The position numbers and the translations under genes were made by a program. Below, piece after piece: positions 9,640 to 19,538 of a stretch of 25,032 nt of DNA. The notes beneath the pieces were generated by a model. The model made no database searches, was not told the origin of the DNA, and worked only from the letters and a program-made list of their open reading frames with translations. How positions within the stretch are numbered: position 1 is the stretch's first letter; every line of letters starts with the position of its first letter. Origin of the DNA: Atkinsonella hypoxylon (lineage: Eukaryota > Ascomycota > Sordariomycetes > Hypocreales > Clavicipitaceae); contig JFHB01000321.1 in assembly GCA_000729835.1 (NCBI GenBank), positions 1 through 25,032 on the forward strand. The letters are read 5' to 3'.

Positions 9640-11031
9640 ATGGTTCACAAGTCTGCTGCTCCTGTCCGAGAGACGTCTGCCATGGCTTCTTTCACGCCTC
9701 CGCCGCATGCCCCGGGGCTGGCCCCCTTCTACGAGCGCATGATTAAAAGTAAGTTTGAGTTTGCCCTTGTCCTCTCCCCAGCTATATCATCATCCCGGAC
9801 CAAGGTGCAGAACAGAGACTGACCCGTCCAAGACAACTGCCACATGATTCATGGCTCCCATGTTCACCTCAGTATCGTGACAGCCGTGGAGAAATCGGCA
9901 ACGCCACCCTGGAGAGCTCACGTTCTCAAGACTGTCAATGGCAAGCGGTCCTGTCTGCTTTATGCTTCGGGAGAGTCCTGGATTGGGGCGTTGTGCAACC
10001 TCCACTACGGGTCTGCTGAGAAGGTGTCCGAGTTTGTCGATGACTACGGGTTCCGCGCTCTTCCTTTCCCAAAGAAGAAGCAGGGGATGAGGCGAGACAA
10101 GATTATGGGCCTTGGTCCGTTTGTCGAACTGAACTCTGATTCGTACCCTGAAGACACTGACAGCCATAGTGAAGACGAGGGGGAGGACAAGTGGCAAGAG
10201 GAGACAAAGGATGCGACCAAGGAAGATGAAATCCAAGACCAGCTCCCTCTTCCATACCCACCTAGGCGCAAACCTGTCAAGATTTGTTCCCTGCCCCAGC
10301 TGGCAGGACTAACCAATCACCATCCCTCTAACTCATCCCACTATGCAGCGCACGAAGCTACGACCTGCAGCTTGCCAGAACGATATGCGCCGAAGCTAAT
10401 GGACCCTTCTCTGCCGCCAAAGGAGACTTCCATTGCGGACAAGACAGCCACAGCTGCAGACAGGGCTGCAGACAAGGACCGACGTGTCACAATAGAATCG
10501 GATTTGGGTTGGGACTATGAGAACGAGCCAAGGATACCGCCTTGCTCACCTCAGGTGGTCGCTCCCACGACGATGCCCCCTCCTCCAATCGTCACCCGCC
10601 CACCACCTCCCAACCCGGGACTCGTGAACATGAAGCCACCGTTTCCGATTTTGTTTCCAGCATCCAGCCACACCGAGAAGCCAGCCCCAGTCGATATCCT
10701 GTTCTCGTTCCACTGCCTTACGTTGGGATTCTACGACGTGGTTGAAAACTGCAATTTCGACTACCCTAGCTTGAGGGAAACAGCGCAGAGACTCATGATG
10801 AACCACAACGTGCACTTCAAGTTCAGCCGAGGTACCCCTAGACTAGTATTCGAGACCCAGATTTACCGCGACTATTTGGAAGCGAAGCTTGTCCGTATCA
10901 TAAAAGGCCGACATTCGATCGTCCTGGGCGATGAGGTGGCCGATTTGTCGGCATTTGGGTTTGGCCCTTGTCCGCAAGGAGTCTCGGTCTGTGTGGAAGT
11001 CCGGAGACATCCAAGTCCCGTACGACGCTGA
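9640..11031 (+). CDS. Hypothetical protein with acidic and proline-rich central region, two exons
   Basis: I do not recognise this protein. Exons are 9640-9748 and 9884-11031, with a 135-nt intron (GTAAGT...GTGACAG), giving 418 aa. It has no signal peptide or membrane segment. Residues 38-117 look folded and contain a WRAHVLKTVNGKRSCLLYASGESWIGALCNL segment in two parts (46-58 and 59-76). Residues 118-155 are strongly acidic (Asp/Glu/Ser/Thr). The stretch to about 285 is disordered, with PPPP runs. Residues from about 290 to 405 look folded (VDILFSFHCLTLGFYDVVEN, then MNHNVHFKFSRGTPRLVFET). The only in-frame ATG near the splice-linked exon is 9640. The open exon 2 over 380 codons, with a clean intron, argues for a real gene. 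It is likely intracellular and lineage-restricted; function is unknown. Confidence 0.72.
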
Positions 11032-12240
11032 GATGCCTCAAGGTTGTTGATTGGCACTTGAGAGTTTATTGTTGGGCATATTTGTAGATGGGATGTGTTT
11101 GGATGGCAAGGGACATTGTATTTGGATATATATTGAGCTTTCCGATTCTTATTTCATGCCTGCTTTAATATGGAGAAATTGATGTCACTTTTTTCCCTTT
11201 GGGTAAGTGACTAGTTAGTGGGCGCACCTTTTTTTCTCTTTCTTCCTTTTTTTGTTTTTTTTTGTTTTTTTTTTTGTTTGTTTTTTTTTGTTTTTGTCCC
11301 CGGATCAGACCAGATTGAAGATTGTATGATGTACTTTTGACATTGATGGAGATTTCATTTTTACACTCTCCTTCCCTAGATAACTTGTCTTGATGCCCGC
11401 TCATTTCAATAGGCAACCTAGTCAATGACACTCCTTCTGCTGGCTACAGTCTGAGCGCTCGAGAAGGTTTCGACAGAGCATCACGAGACAGCTGAATATG
11501 AATGCATGTCGTAAGCGTCGAGAAGATGCCGCACTGCGTTTTGTGAATGAGAGCAGAATGAATCAAAAACTGACCTGACGGTGCGCCCAAAGCCAGACGA
11601 CAAAACCTGCAATTGGCCACACGTTAACTTAGGAAAGTCACGTAGTTCAACGCACACCGCACCAGGCCCAACTCAGCGCCTTGCATTCATGCAGGTGCCG
11701 TCCCACCTTCCGCTGTGCAGTAAATGCCATGGCCTTTGGCGCCGACGAACCTGGAAACGGCGCCAAGGATATGAAAGCAGGGTCCGGATCGCACACAAGG
11801 CCCTTCATATGCATGAAGGTTGAAACTTGGTAAGTGGGTGGGCTACACGGCGTCCACAGGAGACATTTACACCAGTTCGTGTTCCGACGAAACAGAGCAC
11901 ATAGGGGGGGCAGTAGGGGGGCGAATGGCGACTTGGGCGTCCTGCATGAAAAGAAGACGGTGGGGCAGATGCAGGTTTGCAAACATGGCATATATTCCCA
12001 GTGAGGGTATTCCGTATTCGATGTCTTTGTTATACCTGGTCGCATGGTCATCCGCGGGGGAACAGAAAAAAAAAAGTGGTGACAGTGTCACACAGCGAGG
12101 CTTTTCGTATGGGCGTTACACGGCATCGAATGCATGTTTTATCTCTCCTTGTTCTAATGCTAGGTACTGGAGTTTAGGGGTGATGACATGGACATGCCGA
12201 TCTATCTTTTTCTTTGCGGAAAGGATTGATAGTCTGGGCT
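11032..12240. other. Convergent intergenic region with T-rich tract
   Basis: About 1.2 kb lie between the stops of the 418-aa gene (+) and the EBP-like gene (-). A strongly strand-biased T-rich tract with scattered G runs from 11230 to 11298. A TATTCCGTA motif occurs at 12008. ORFs crossing this area lack protein-like composition. I see no RNA gene. Confidence 0.5.
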
Positions 12241-13327
12241 TCATTGTGCCTTGCGTGCTGACTCTTGAGCCTCTAGAGCTCGAAAGGCTTTGGCAGTCTG
12301 CTTGTAACTGTCGTACAAGAGGACTTGGAGTCATTGTCAGCGAAGAAGAGCGTGAAGCAGATGAAGCTTTGCCGAGGATACGCACCAAACGGGACAATTG
12401 CCCACGGGGCATTCAAGGCGACGTAGTAAACCCAGTAGTACTGGACCTCAGGACGACTGTACGAAATGCCCGAGGCCCGGAAGTCGCCCCAGTTGGTGCC
12501 GTAGTAGAGAGCGGCGCCGTACAGATGCGCCGTGCACACGATGACCTGGTTGATATGGCGGTAGGGCGAGTTTGTCAGGATGGCAAAGTACGTGAGCCAG
12601 CTGAGGGGGCCCCATGCGAACTGCGAAAGACGCCGACGGTTAGAAAGGCGGCCTGGGTTTTTATTTTTTTTTTTTTTTTTTTTCATACGTGGCGTTTGTA
12701 CGAACGGGCATCATGGGAAGGGGTGGAACGCTCCGTTACTCACGGCGGTGATGAACTCGATACAGACTGTGAATACGTCCCGAGTCAGATAGCGAGAGTC
12801 GGAGAGCGCGTATTCCTTCCAGAGCTGCGCGAAGATGGTTTGCTGGCCTGCTATATGGGCGCGATTATAAAGGTAGTAGCCTGACCTGGTCAATTTACCT
12901 CGAGCGTACGTGAGGGATAGCCGGATTGATGGGGTGCGATAAAAGGTTCGTACCTTCGAACCCGATGTGTAGGAAGCCACCTGTCGATAATTAGCCTCCG
13001 GGACACAATTGCAAATACGGTAAATGTATATATATGTACGGAGTATATATATATATATATGAAAAACTTGAAAATGAAAAAAAAAAAATTGAAAAAAAAA
13101 TGAAAAAAAAAAAAAAAACACCCACACAAGGCAAACCACACAACTGCAAATCGATCCAGCGGTCGTAGCCGCAATGGGCTCTGTACCGTCTGCCAATATG
13201 CTAGCCCCGTGACGATGCCCACCATGGCCCCGAAGGTGACCAGGATTCGAAGCTGAGACGAGTCATTGGCGATGTAGGCGGGGATGGAGGCCGTTGCTGG
13301 GTAGTATGGGTGGAAGGGAGCGTCCAT
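12241..13327 (-). CDS. EXPERA-domain emopamil-binding-protein-like sterol isomerase homologue, five exons
   Basis: This is a four-helix ER membrane protein of the EBP (sterol delta8-delta7 isomerase-like) family. Minus-strand exons are 13327-13126, 12980-12954, 12880-12744, 12620-12386 and 12323-12241, giving 227 aa. Introns are 145, 73, 123 and 62 nt. It starts MDAPFHPYYP. Exon 2 has only 27 nt and encodes most of CGFLHIGFEG. Then come LWKEYALSDSRY, CIEFITA/FAWGPLSW and NAPWAIVPF, ending LLYDSYKQTAKAF. Residues H72, E76, E118, T121, N192 and W195 have exactly the spacing of the catalytic residues I recall from human EBP (H77, E81, E123, T126, N194, W197). Fungi normally use unrelated Erg2 for ergosterol, so the substrate is uncertain. 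Donors GTGGGT (intron 1) and GTGCGT (intron 4) were chosen because they restore family frame. Confidence 0.92.
13022..13119 (-). repeat. TA-repeat and homopolymer tract inside EBP intron 1
   Basis: TATATA runs near 13027-13060 flank a TACGGAGTA motif at 13037-13045. Three A-runs (T on the coding strand) follow at about 13078-13119. All lie within the first intron of the EBP-like gene. The T-rich coding-strand sequence begins just after the donor. Confidence 0.85.
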
Positions 13328-14146
13328 TGTGGGAGAACAGACAGATATCGAGAGGGAAAAGAGAACTTCTGCCTGTTTCCTCCCCCTTTTTTTTCCCCCC
13401 ACGTAGGAGAAAGAAGATGAGGCTTATCTCAGCGCACGGTCGGTGCCAGAAGTCGGAGAGGCCAACGGTTTTCTTGGTGGGCAGTGGCTCATGTCGCACG
13501 ATGCGTGCTCCTTCTGGGGAATGAATGAATTGGGATTGAATGACTAGTTAACTAGTTATGGTTCTAGCTAACAAAAGAGAACACGAGGAAACTGAGACAA
13601 AAGAAACTGTGTTTCCTTACGTAATGGAGGCTCCTGCTAGCTGCGCCGGGCAACAGCGAAAGGGGCTGAGGTGGGTCCCGGCTTGAATTGCTTGTTTCGG
13701 CACAGGACCGTGGTGGGACTGGAGCGCTAGCCGTTTTGGGATGTAAGTTGACGACGAGGCAATGCAATGGGAAACTCTCCTCATATTACGGGATGGGAAA
13801 GAATGACATTCACAGCATGAGAGTGGAGAAAACAGTCATACTTCAAACCCTATAAAGAGAGCAAAAAGAATCACAGTTCAGACTCGCAAGGGCGCTTGCA
13901 GCGCGCTTCGTCAACTTTTTTGCATAATTCAAAAGTTGTAATCATTTACGTACATTCTGTAGTACGTCGCCTTCTAAATACAAGACAGAGCATATGCAAG
14001 AGCAGTAACCAAGCTTGGATCGCGAGGAATAAGACTATCTCGACCCCGCTAAACCCTCGTGCAACATTCACTATACCGTGGCTTTGCCCGAAGATCCGAC
14101 TTTTCCAACGAAGAACGGCCAGAGGGTTTCGAAGCAGCGCGCGTGC
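13328..14146. other. Upstream region of the EBP-like gene
   Basis: About 820 bp lie between two tandem minus-strand genes and hold the EBP-like promoter and the 3' UTR of the secreted-protein gene. An in-frame extension of the EBP-like ORF to 13402 would add a 25-residue basic leader. I prefer 13327 because MDAPFHPYYP resembles family N-termini. No recognisable ORF or repeat is present. Confidence 0.5.
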
Positions 14147-14921
14147 TTAGTTGTCGCTGACCTTGAGCTCTCGCTTACGCTCAACGTGGCCGCCGATACC
14201 ACCGCCGATGCCACCTCCAATGCCACCTCCAATGCCAATGCCAATGCCAATTCCAAAGTTGACTTCAATATTCAAGCCAAAAGTAATTTTGGCGATCACC
14301 GCGAGAATGTCGTAGCATTGCCGAGAGAAGAAACCGATTTTGGCATCGACTTCGATTTTTAAGGACTCACAGACGGACACCTTTTGCCGGACCAAGACTA
14401 AGAGCTCCTGCAACAAGACCTTGAGTTCGACATCAACCTGGACGGCAGCGGCGGCCTGAACAGAAAGTTCAGCACCAAGATGAATCTGGGCCTCGGTGAC
14501 AATGTCGACGAGAAGACCAGCGCAGGTTCGGTCAATGACGACGACGCCGGGAATGAGCTGGTACTTTGTCTGTACCGTTTGGATGACCACTTGTAATTTG
14601 GCTTGAATTTGGACATCAAGGTCAGCAACGACGGCGACATTGCCAGCGGCACCTGCACCAGCAACGGCTTTCGACTCGCTCTCGTGTAAGACCTTGCCAT
14701 GGCCACTAGCAGCAGCCTCACTGTCGACGCGCCTGCTAATGAAAGCGTTGGGAACATCGAGAATGTTATGAGTGCCCGCTTCCATGCCATCAATGCTTTC
14801 GAGGTCCTATTGCAAACATCACGGTTAGAAATAGTGACATGTCGAAGAGGGGCTCGATACATACGGCGACGGGCGCAGCAACCGCGGCTGCGCAGAGAGT
14901 AAGCAAGCCCAGGAACTTCAT
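14147..14921 (-). CDS. Small secreted protein with alternating hydrophobic segments and Gly/Ile tail, two exons
   Basis: Minus-strand exons are 14921-14865 and 14806-14147, with a 58-nt intron (GTATGT, TTTCTAACC branch, GCAATAG), giving 238 aa. Residues 1-16 or so are a signal peptide (MKFLGLLTLCAAAVAA). A possible dibasic processing site, SRR, is at 43-45. From about 81 to 203 many stretches alternate hydrophobic and polar residues (DVQIQAKLQV at 83-92, VQVDVELKV at 141-149, LKIEVDAKI at 168-176, LNIEVNF at 197-203), suggesting amphipathic beta strands. Residues 203-225 are Gly/Ile only after Phe203, and the last 13 are charged. The mature part has three cysteines (114, 165, 183). I recognise no family. 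A cell-wall, surface-coat or self-assembling role is possible but is inference. Confidence 0.8.
14190..14255 (-). repeat. Gly/Ile-encoding tandem repeat
   Basis: On the plus strand, 6-nt AATGCC and 12-nt CACCTCCAATGC-like units repeat. On the coding strand they give GIGIGIGIGG then GGIG units. This in-frame repeat forms the tail of the secreted protein and is a likely site of length variation. Confidence 0.85.
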
Positions 14922-15070
14922 GGTGAGAAAAAAAAAAATTAGGTTCTTTCAAATTGAAGGAGAGGTGTAGAAAGTAGGAGGGTTAATAAAGAATAGATGA
15001 GGGCAGTTTGATGGAATTGATTGCTGGAGGAGTGGTGGTATTTGAAATCTGTTGATGGCGTCCATGGCTG

Positions 15071-15080
15071 ATATATATAC
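15071..15080 (-). promoter_or_regulatory. TATA-like box of the secreted-protein gene
   Basis: On the minus strand GTATATATAT lies about 150 bp upstream of the ATG at 14921. Position and motif fit a TATA element; nothing else supports it. Confidence 0.5.
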
Positions 15081-17447
15081 CCATTTTTTGGGAACATACA
15101 AGATCGTTCGTTCCCTCAAGTCACAGCCCATGTCCACGACCCATACAAGATCCCATTTCCCATCCAGTGGACCATCACAAACTACATACCGCAGCCGAGC
15201 CACCTGCCAATAGTGAACGCGCGGACACAGCGAGAATAGACCCCGTAGTTTTTCATGGCATGTTTTTTTTTTTTCCTTTTTCTTTTTTTTTTATGAACCC
15301 CTTTTTGCGCACATCGCGCCGCGTCATCCCACTTCCACCCCCCGCAACCGGGCTACATTTGTCCATGCCATTGACCATACTCAGCGCGACAAACCTACCT
15401 TTGCTCCGTGCCCACGTATAACTCGCCAAGTCAACCATCTTGATATCGCTAATAATCGATGTGGAGACTCGATGCCAGTGAGACAAAACAGAAAGCACCG
15501 GATCAGCCTCCATCTGCCGATCCTCGCTGCCACTACTTCTGACGAACCACTCGTGATTGCCTTATCTTTTATTGACTGGGCTGCTTTCCGAGCCTGGTCC
15601 ATGTCGCATCTAACTATTCATCCTGCGCTTTTCCTACATGCAGAAACGAAAAGAAGCGAGGGAAAAAAAATAAGATATAAAAAAATAAAAATAGAAGAGG
15701 AGGCGGGGGGGGGGGGAGGGGTGGGGTGTTTCGTTAGATGAAAGAGTGTCGTCGGATGTCACGGAGGTTCGTTAATCTTCGATCGGGAGTACCGCCGAGT
15801 CGGCCGGATTGCTTTGAACTAAGGGTAAAAATGGGGCATTTCCAGCCGAATTTTAAAATATATCCAATTATAACACGTGCTGCGCCGCTAGCTGATCTAC
15901 GTAATGAGGTCCCCACTTTTATCCCTGTGTTCTCCTTGACCAACAATCACACTTTTCGACTCCGCGAACATTTCGAGAGAAAACACATATGTACGAAAAT
16001 GAAGTTCCAAAAAAAGCGACTGCTGACGATGATTTCCTCCTTCTTTTCATGAATTCGTAAAGCGCATATAGAAGATATCGTTATCTAGCTACGGCCTTTT
16101 GAAGCTCGCCTCGCCAAGCCGGTGCGGACTAGCCCGCGGCCCGCGAAGGATCCCGAAAGAAATAGGGTAGAGCCGCCCTGGAAGCTTCGGCCAGACCAGG
16201 ATTTGTCACTTCCGCTGCTTCTCTCGCTTCTCTCTGCTGTTTTTTTTTTTTTTTTTTTTCCCCTTGCAGTTTAGCGCACTAGGCTATGTGTCGGTCCTCA
16301 GATGACTTTGCTCCGGCCTATACGACACGTGGGCTTTGCAAGAGGACACGAGGAGGAACAGGCGGGTCGGCTTGCCATGACTCGCGGGCCATGAGATTGA
16401 GCATCCTTTGTTTCCTCGCTTATTCGACAAACGCTCCTCGCCGAAAGAAAGTGCGTCTAAACTCTAAAATGGTCGATGACCCCATTTTCTCTCTTGGTTG
16501 AGCCGCATGATGCGATCTTTCACCGGCATCATCATATCACCGGCATTTTGAGCGTATTCCATCCACAGAAATCGACATCTTCATCCAGCACTAGTCCCCA
16601 AGGATCTGATACCCTGCAAGCCACGTTATCGATATCACTCTCATCCTTGACCGATTTTACAAATCTACTCTGCAGGGGCAATTTCAGCCAATCACAAGCT
16701 GCATAGCAGGGTTATTCTATGACATTAGTACTTTACATAAAAAGAAAGCCAAATGAAAGTCTCCTAGCGGGACAGTACAGCTAAATTGCCCGCAGCACTG
16801 CATCGTAATTTAGCGTATCATCATAAGCGTCGATCTTGCCGTGTCATTTCTGTAAAATGATTCAGGGGGTGATTTTGTACTGATCACAGCAGCAGTAACT
16901 AGTTAGCCCTAGAACAGAAGATGTACCTCCGCACACATTTTGCTGTAGAGGTGCTTCTCATTATTCCCTCCCTTTTCTGGCTAATACTATGTATGGCCCT
17001 AACTGACAGCTTCATAATCAACGATGATACGCTACGTCCAGCCGAGATCGGATCTCGAGAGGCATTGCCCGCCGCACAAATTAGTCTTTTTGTTCAATGC
17101 TAGACTTTCTGCGTCGCGAGGGCTTCGTCTGCGCCATAGGCGGCAGAAGCCGCGACCCATGCATCATCCCCCTTTATCCAGCTGAGTGGACGTAGACGAA
17201 GGCATCTCCGCATTCAACATCAAATAGGGAAAGGGCCCACATTCCGTTTTGGGCTAAGCTGCTTCGCGTTTATGGTATTTTCTAATAATACGAGCCGCCC
17301 ACGTCTGCTGCGTCGACTACGGAATACGTCGTAATAAGCCTGATATTCATCCCAGGAGAATTACGGGCCCCAATCATATACATATGCTTGTCCATCAACC
17401 GATACCCGATATTCTGGCTACAACATAGCCCTTTTTGTGGATTGTGA
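15081..17447. other. Gene-free stretch with homopolymers
   Basis: About 2.4 kb contain T-runs (15262-15292 and 16240-16259), an A-rich tract (15661-15692) and a G-run block (15705-15726). One 104-codon plus-strand ORF at 15738-16052 has no recognisable domain. A TACGGAATAC motif occurs at 17318. I see no convincing gene, RNA or transposon end. Confidence 0.5.
15705..15726 (+). other. G-run block, possible G-quadruplex
   Basis: Twelve G, A, four G, T, four G occur in a row, directly after a roughly 30-nt A-rich tract. Four or more G-tracts with one-base loops are available, so a plus-strand quadruplex is chemically plausible. No function is implied. Confidence 0.6.
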
Positions 17448-17477
17448 ACTGCACTGCACTGCACTGCACTGCACTGC
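17448..17477 (+). repeat. ACTGC pentanucleotide repeat, six copies
   Basis: Six exact ACTGC units run without interruption. They lie 17 bp from a second, unrelated tandem array. Confidence 0.95.
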
Positions 17478-17494
17478 AACCCTGCGGCCCATGC

Positions 17495-17526
17495 CAACAT
17501 GTCAACATGTCAACATGTCAACATGT
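17495..17526 (+). repeat. CAACATGT octanucleotide repeat, four copies
   Basis: Four exact CAACATGT units, each containing the palindrome ACATGT. On the minus strand the array encodes the last codons and the TGA stop of the putative small secreted protein at 17510-17976. Confidence 0.95.
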
Positions 17527-17976
17527 GATAGTTGGAGACCACGCTGACATCGCCGACGACCTCTTCAGCTGAGGGCACACCGCCGAGCCGCTCAAAAAGC
17601 TTTGCGCAGAAACTGGTGCATAAAAGAGACGAGTCACATTCTCCGTCCACAATCGCGATGGCCACGCTGGCAACCGTCTGAAATTGCCGAGCCGTAGCTG
17701 AAAGAGATAAAATAAAATAAAATAAAATCGATCACGGCATCAAGATCAAGTTCGATATCACCCTTGTATGAAAATTCTACAAGGATACATTGCAGGGACC
17801 TCAGATCGGTTATGGTCAAATCGATGCTTGGCACGATGCGCAAAATCCGCCAGAGTCTCGTCGGCAACTAGACTTGACCAGGTGAGTATCAAAAGGGCAA
17901 CAAGATGAGTGCTCAAAATAATGATCCTTACGTAATACGACGTGATGAAATGAAGAGAACCTTATTTCACTCACAT
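17510..17976 (-). CDS. Putative small secreted protein, three exons, intron inside the start codon
   Basis: This is a tentative model. Minus-strand pieces are 17976-17975 (AT), 17926-17781 and 17697-17510. The first intron (48 nt, GTGAGT...GTAAG) splits ATG as AT|G. The second (83 nt, GTAGAA...CTTTCAG) contains four AAAAT units. The 111-aa product would start MIIILSTHLVALLILTWSSL, a good signal peptide ending near LVA, followed by DETLADFAHRAKHRFDHN. The last exon reads ARQFQTVASVAIAIVDGECD, then LLCTSFCAKLFERLGG, and stops inside the octanucleotide repeat. No homologue is recognised, and no unspliced ATG fits this frame. The secretory leader and splice signals are its only support. It could instead be a decayed gene. 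Confidence 0.33.
17707..17729 (+). repeat. AAAAT repeat, about four copies
   Basis: Four AAAAT units. On the minus strand they form the pyrimidine-rich TTTTA tract directly before the CTTTCAG acceptor of the putative small secreted-protein gene. Confidence 0.85.
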
Positions 17977-19378
17977 TTTATATGACTGTCTCAAGTACTG
18001 CATATGTTTCAGAACCCCCGCAGCCAAGTAGACGTTAAAATAACTCAAGGGCTGAGATAAAGTTTCGCCGGCATCTCCACCGCGGAGATCTCCGGGCTGG
18101 TTCCCGTACAGAAAGGCCCCTACGGAATACGTGAGCTGAGGATTGCTCCACTTTACTTGCTTCGAATGGGTTCAGCATGAAGTGTCAAGTCTGCTGCCAT
18201 AAGCTAGTTTGTTGTGCTTACGGAATAGTTTGCCCGTTCATTGCGAGGTACGGACTACTAAGGCTTGCATATCGCTTCACGAGCTTCCTAACTCACATCG
18301 TAAAGATGATTCATGTGTCGTATGCGAGATACATAGAGCGAGATATACAGACAGATATTTACATCACTCATTCTATGCAGCTGAGCATCCTCTAGGCTAT
18401 GTAAAGGGGGGAAGCAGCCATCAGGCCATTATGGTACCCAACCCCCAAGCCATATGTAACCTGACTTGATATATTCCGTAGCTGCCGGGTTTTCAACAAC
18501 ATTAGCGCGCTTGCCCGAGAAAAGAGACTCCGATTGGGCTCCTCATGAGACTCTGACCAACCCCCGCTACAGCCCCAAACTATCGACTATGTATCGTGCG
18601 TGGTCTTCGAAAGACCGATGCTTGGCGTTATCGTCGTGAGACTGCCGAAAAGACGACTCTAGCTGCAAAACCCCTCTTGGCTTCCTGGAGGAATATTCCC
18701 ATCGTGCCTGAGCAATCGGCATTTGCAACGCTCTCACGGTCTGGACCGCCTCTTCTGCCGTATCGCTGCGAAAGCCGCCACTGTGCTGACGGCCTTTCAA
18801 GTCCGGTGCAGCCGGTATCAGGTACAGGAAGGAAGCATGATGGCGAAAATCAAAGAAAGCAATGTGGATGCTGGGTACGGGTTGATAAGTTCGACCGGAG
18901 AACAGAAGGTAGAGAAGTCCGCCGCTTCAAAGCTAGAATAGATCAGCAGCCATGAGTGACGAGAAACGAGGGATCGATGGATGATTGAACTTGCCTATGC
19001 AGTCTGCGCACGGCCCACGTAGTATATACGGATTTGTTCAGTTCAAAATGCGTATAAAAGTAGCTGATAGATTGATTCTCCTTAGCTCGATTCCCGGTCG
19101 ACACCTCGTTTTCACACCTTGCAAGGAAACTGGTGTAGAAGGGACTACTTTTCCTGGTCTAATAGAGCACTTGACAGTGATTTCCGAATGGTAAGGGAAC
19201 TCTCACTTTGCAAAGCATTACGTTGTGCAGTCCTTTGTGCTTTTCATCATGCAATAGCTGAACTATGTCTCAGGTCCTTAGATGGCGATCTAAGATATCC
19301 CCCAAGCTAGCCACGATAAGCCTAGCCGCCTCTTCCAAGTAGCCACGTAGTGAGACAAGTGTTTCTGTCTACAATTAG
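17977..19378. other. Gene-poor stretch with coding-like fragments
   Basis: About 1.4 kb without a convincing gene. TACGGAATA-type motifs occur at 18121, 18219 and (reversed) 18472. Between 18567 and 18960 both strands carry short open stretches of protein-like composition: minus 18567-18800 and plus 18723-18941, neither opening at an ATG. Neither has an identified family, and they may be remnants. Confidence 0.4.
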
Positions 19379-19538
19379 TCTCTCACAGCAGCAAAGGCCT
19401 ACATAGAAGCACTTACCTAAAGCCTAGTCTCTGTCTATGCAGCAAGAAACAACGCAAACCCCTCCTTTGCCTCAAAGATTCTGCCCATCACTAAAGGTTG
19501 TCCCCTCACCAGATATCACAATTACCGTCACCGGTCCC
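19379..19538 (-). pseudogene. Duplicated, mutated 3' end of a mannose-6-phosphate isomerase-like gene
   Basis: This stretch aligns along its length with 23054-23215, the C-terminal coding end of the PMI-like gene, in the same orientation. Identical blocks include a shared GCAAACCCCTCCTTTGCC-like core and TGTCCCCTCACCAGATATCA. The minus-strand frame still reads TVIVISGEGT but then hits a stop. In the stretch 19400-19445 differences from the longer copy are mostly C to T and G to A, as expected for RIP. The similarity ends at GGTCCC, and the neighbouring DNA is unrelated to PMI. Confidence 0.85.

Noticed and set aside
11820..12884. Plus-strand ORF of 354 codons
   Set aside because: It is antisense to the EBP-like gene, has a poly-Phe run from a poly-T tract, and low protein-like character; the minus strand explains the DNA with five family-matching exons.
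13328..13402. N-terminal extension of the EBP-like protein by 25 residues
   Set aside because: The extension is a short basic stretch unlike family N-termini; the internal MDAPFHPYYP start fits better.
15738..16052. Plus-strand ORF of 104 codons that might be a transposon remnant
   Set aside because: No recognisable transposase motif, terminal inverted repeat or target-site duplication could be seen; left as unassigned.
17448..17526. CRISPR-like array
   Set aside because: Direct tandem repeats of 5 and 8 nt without spacers; eukaryotic context.
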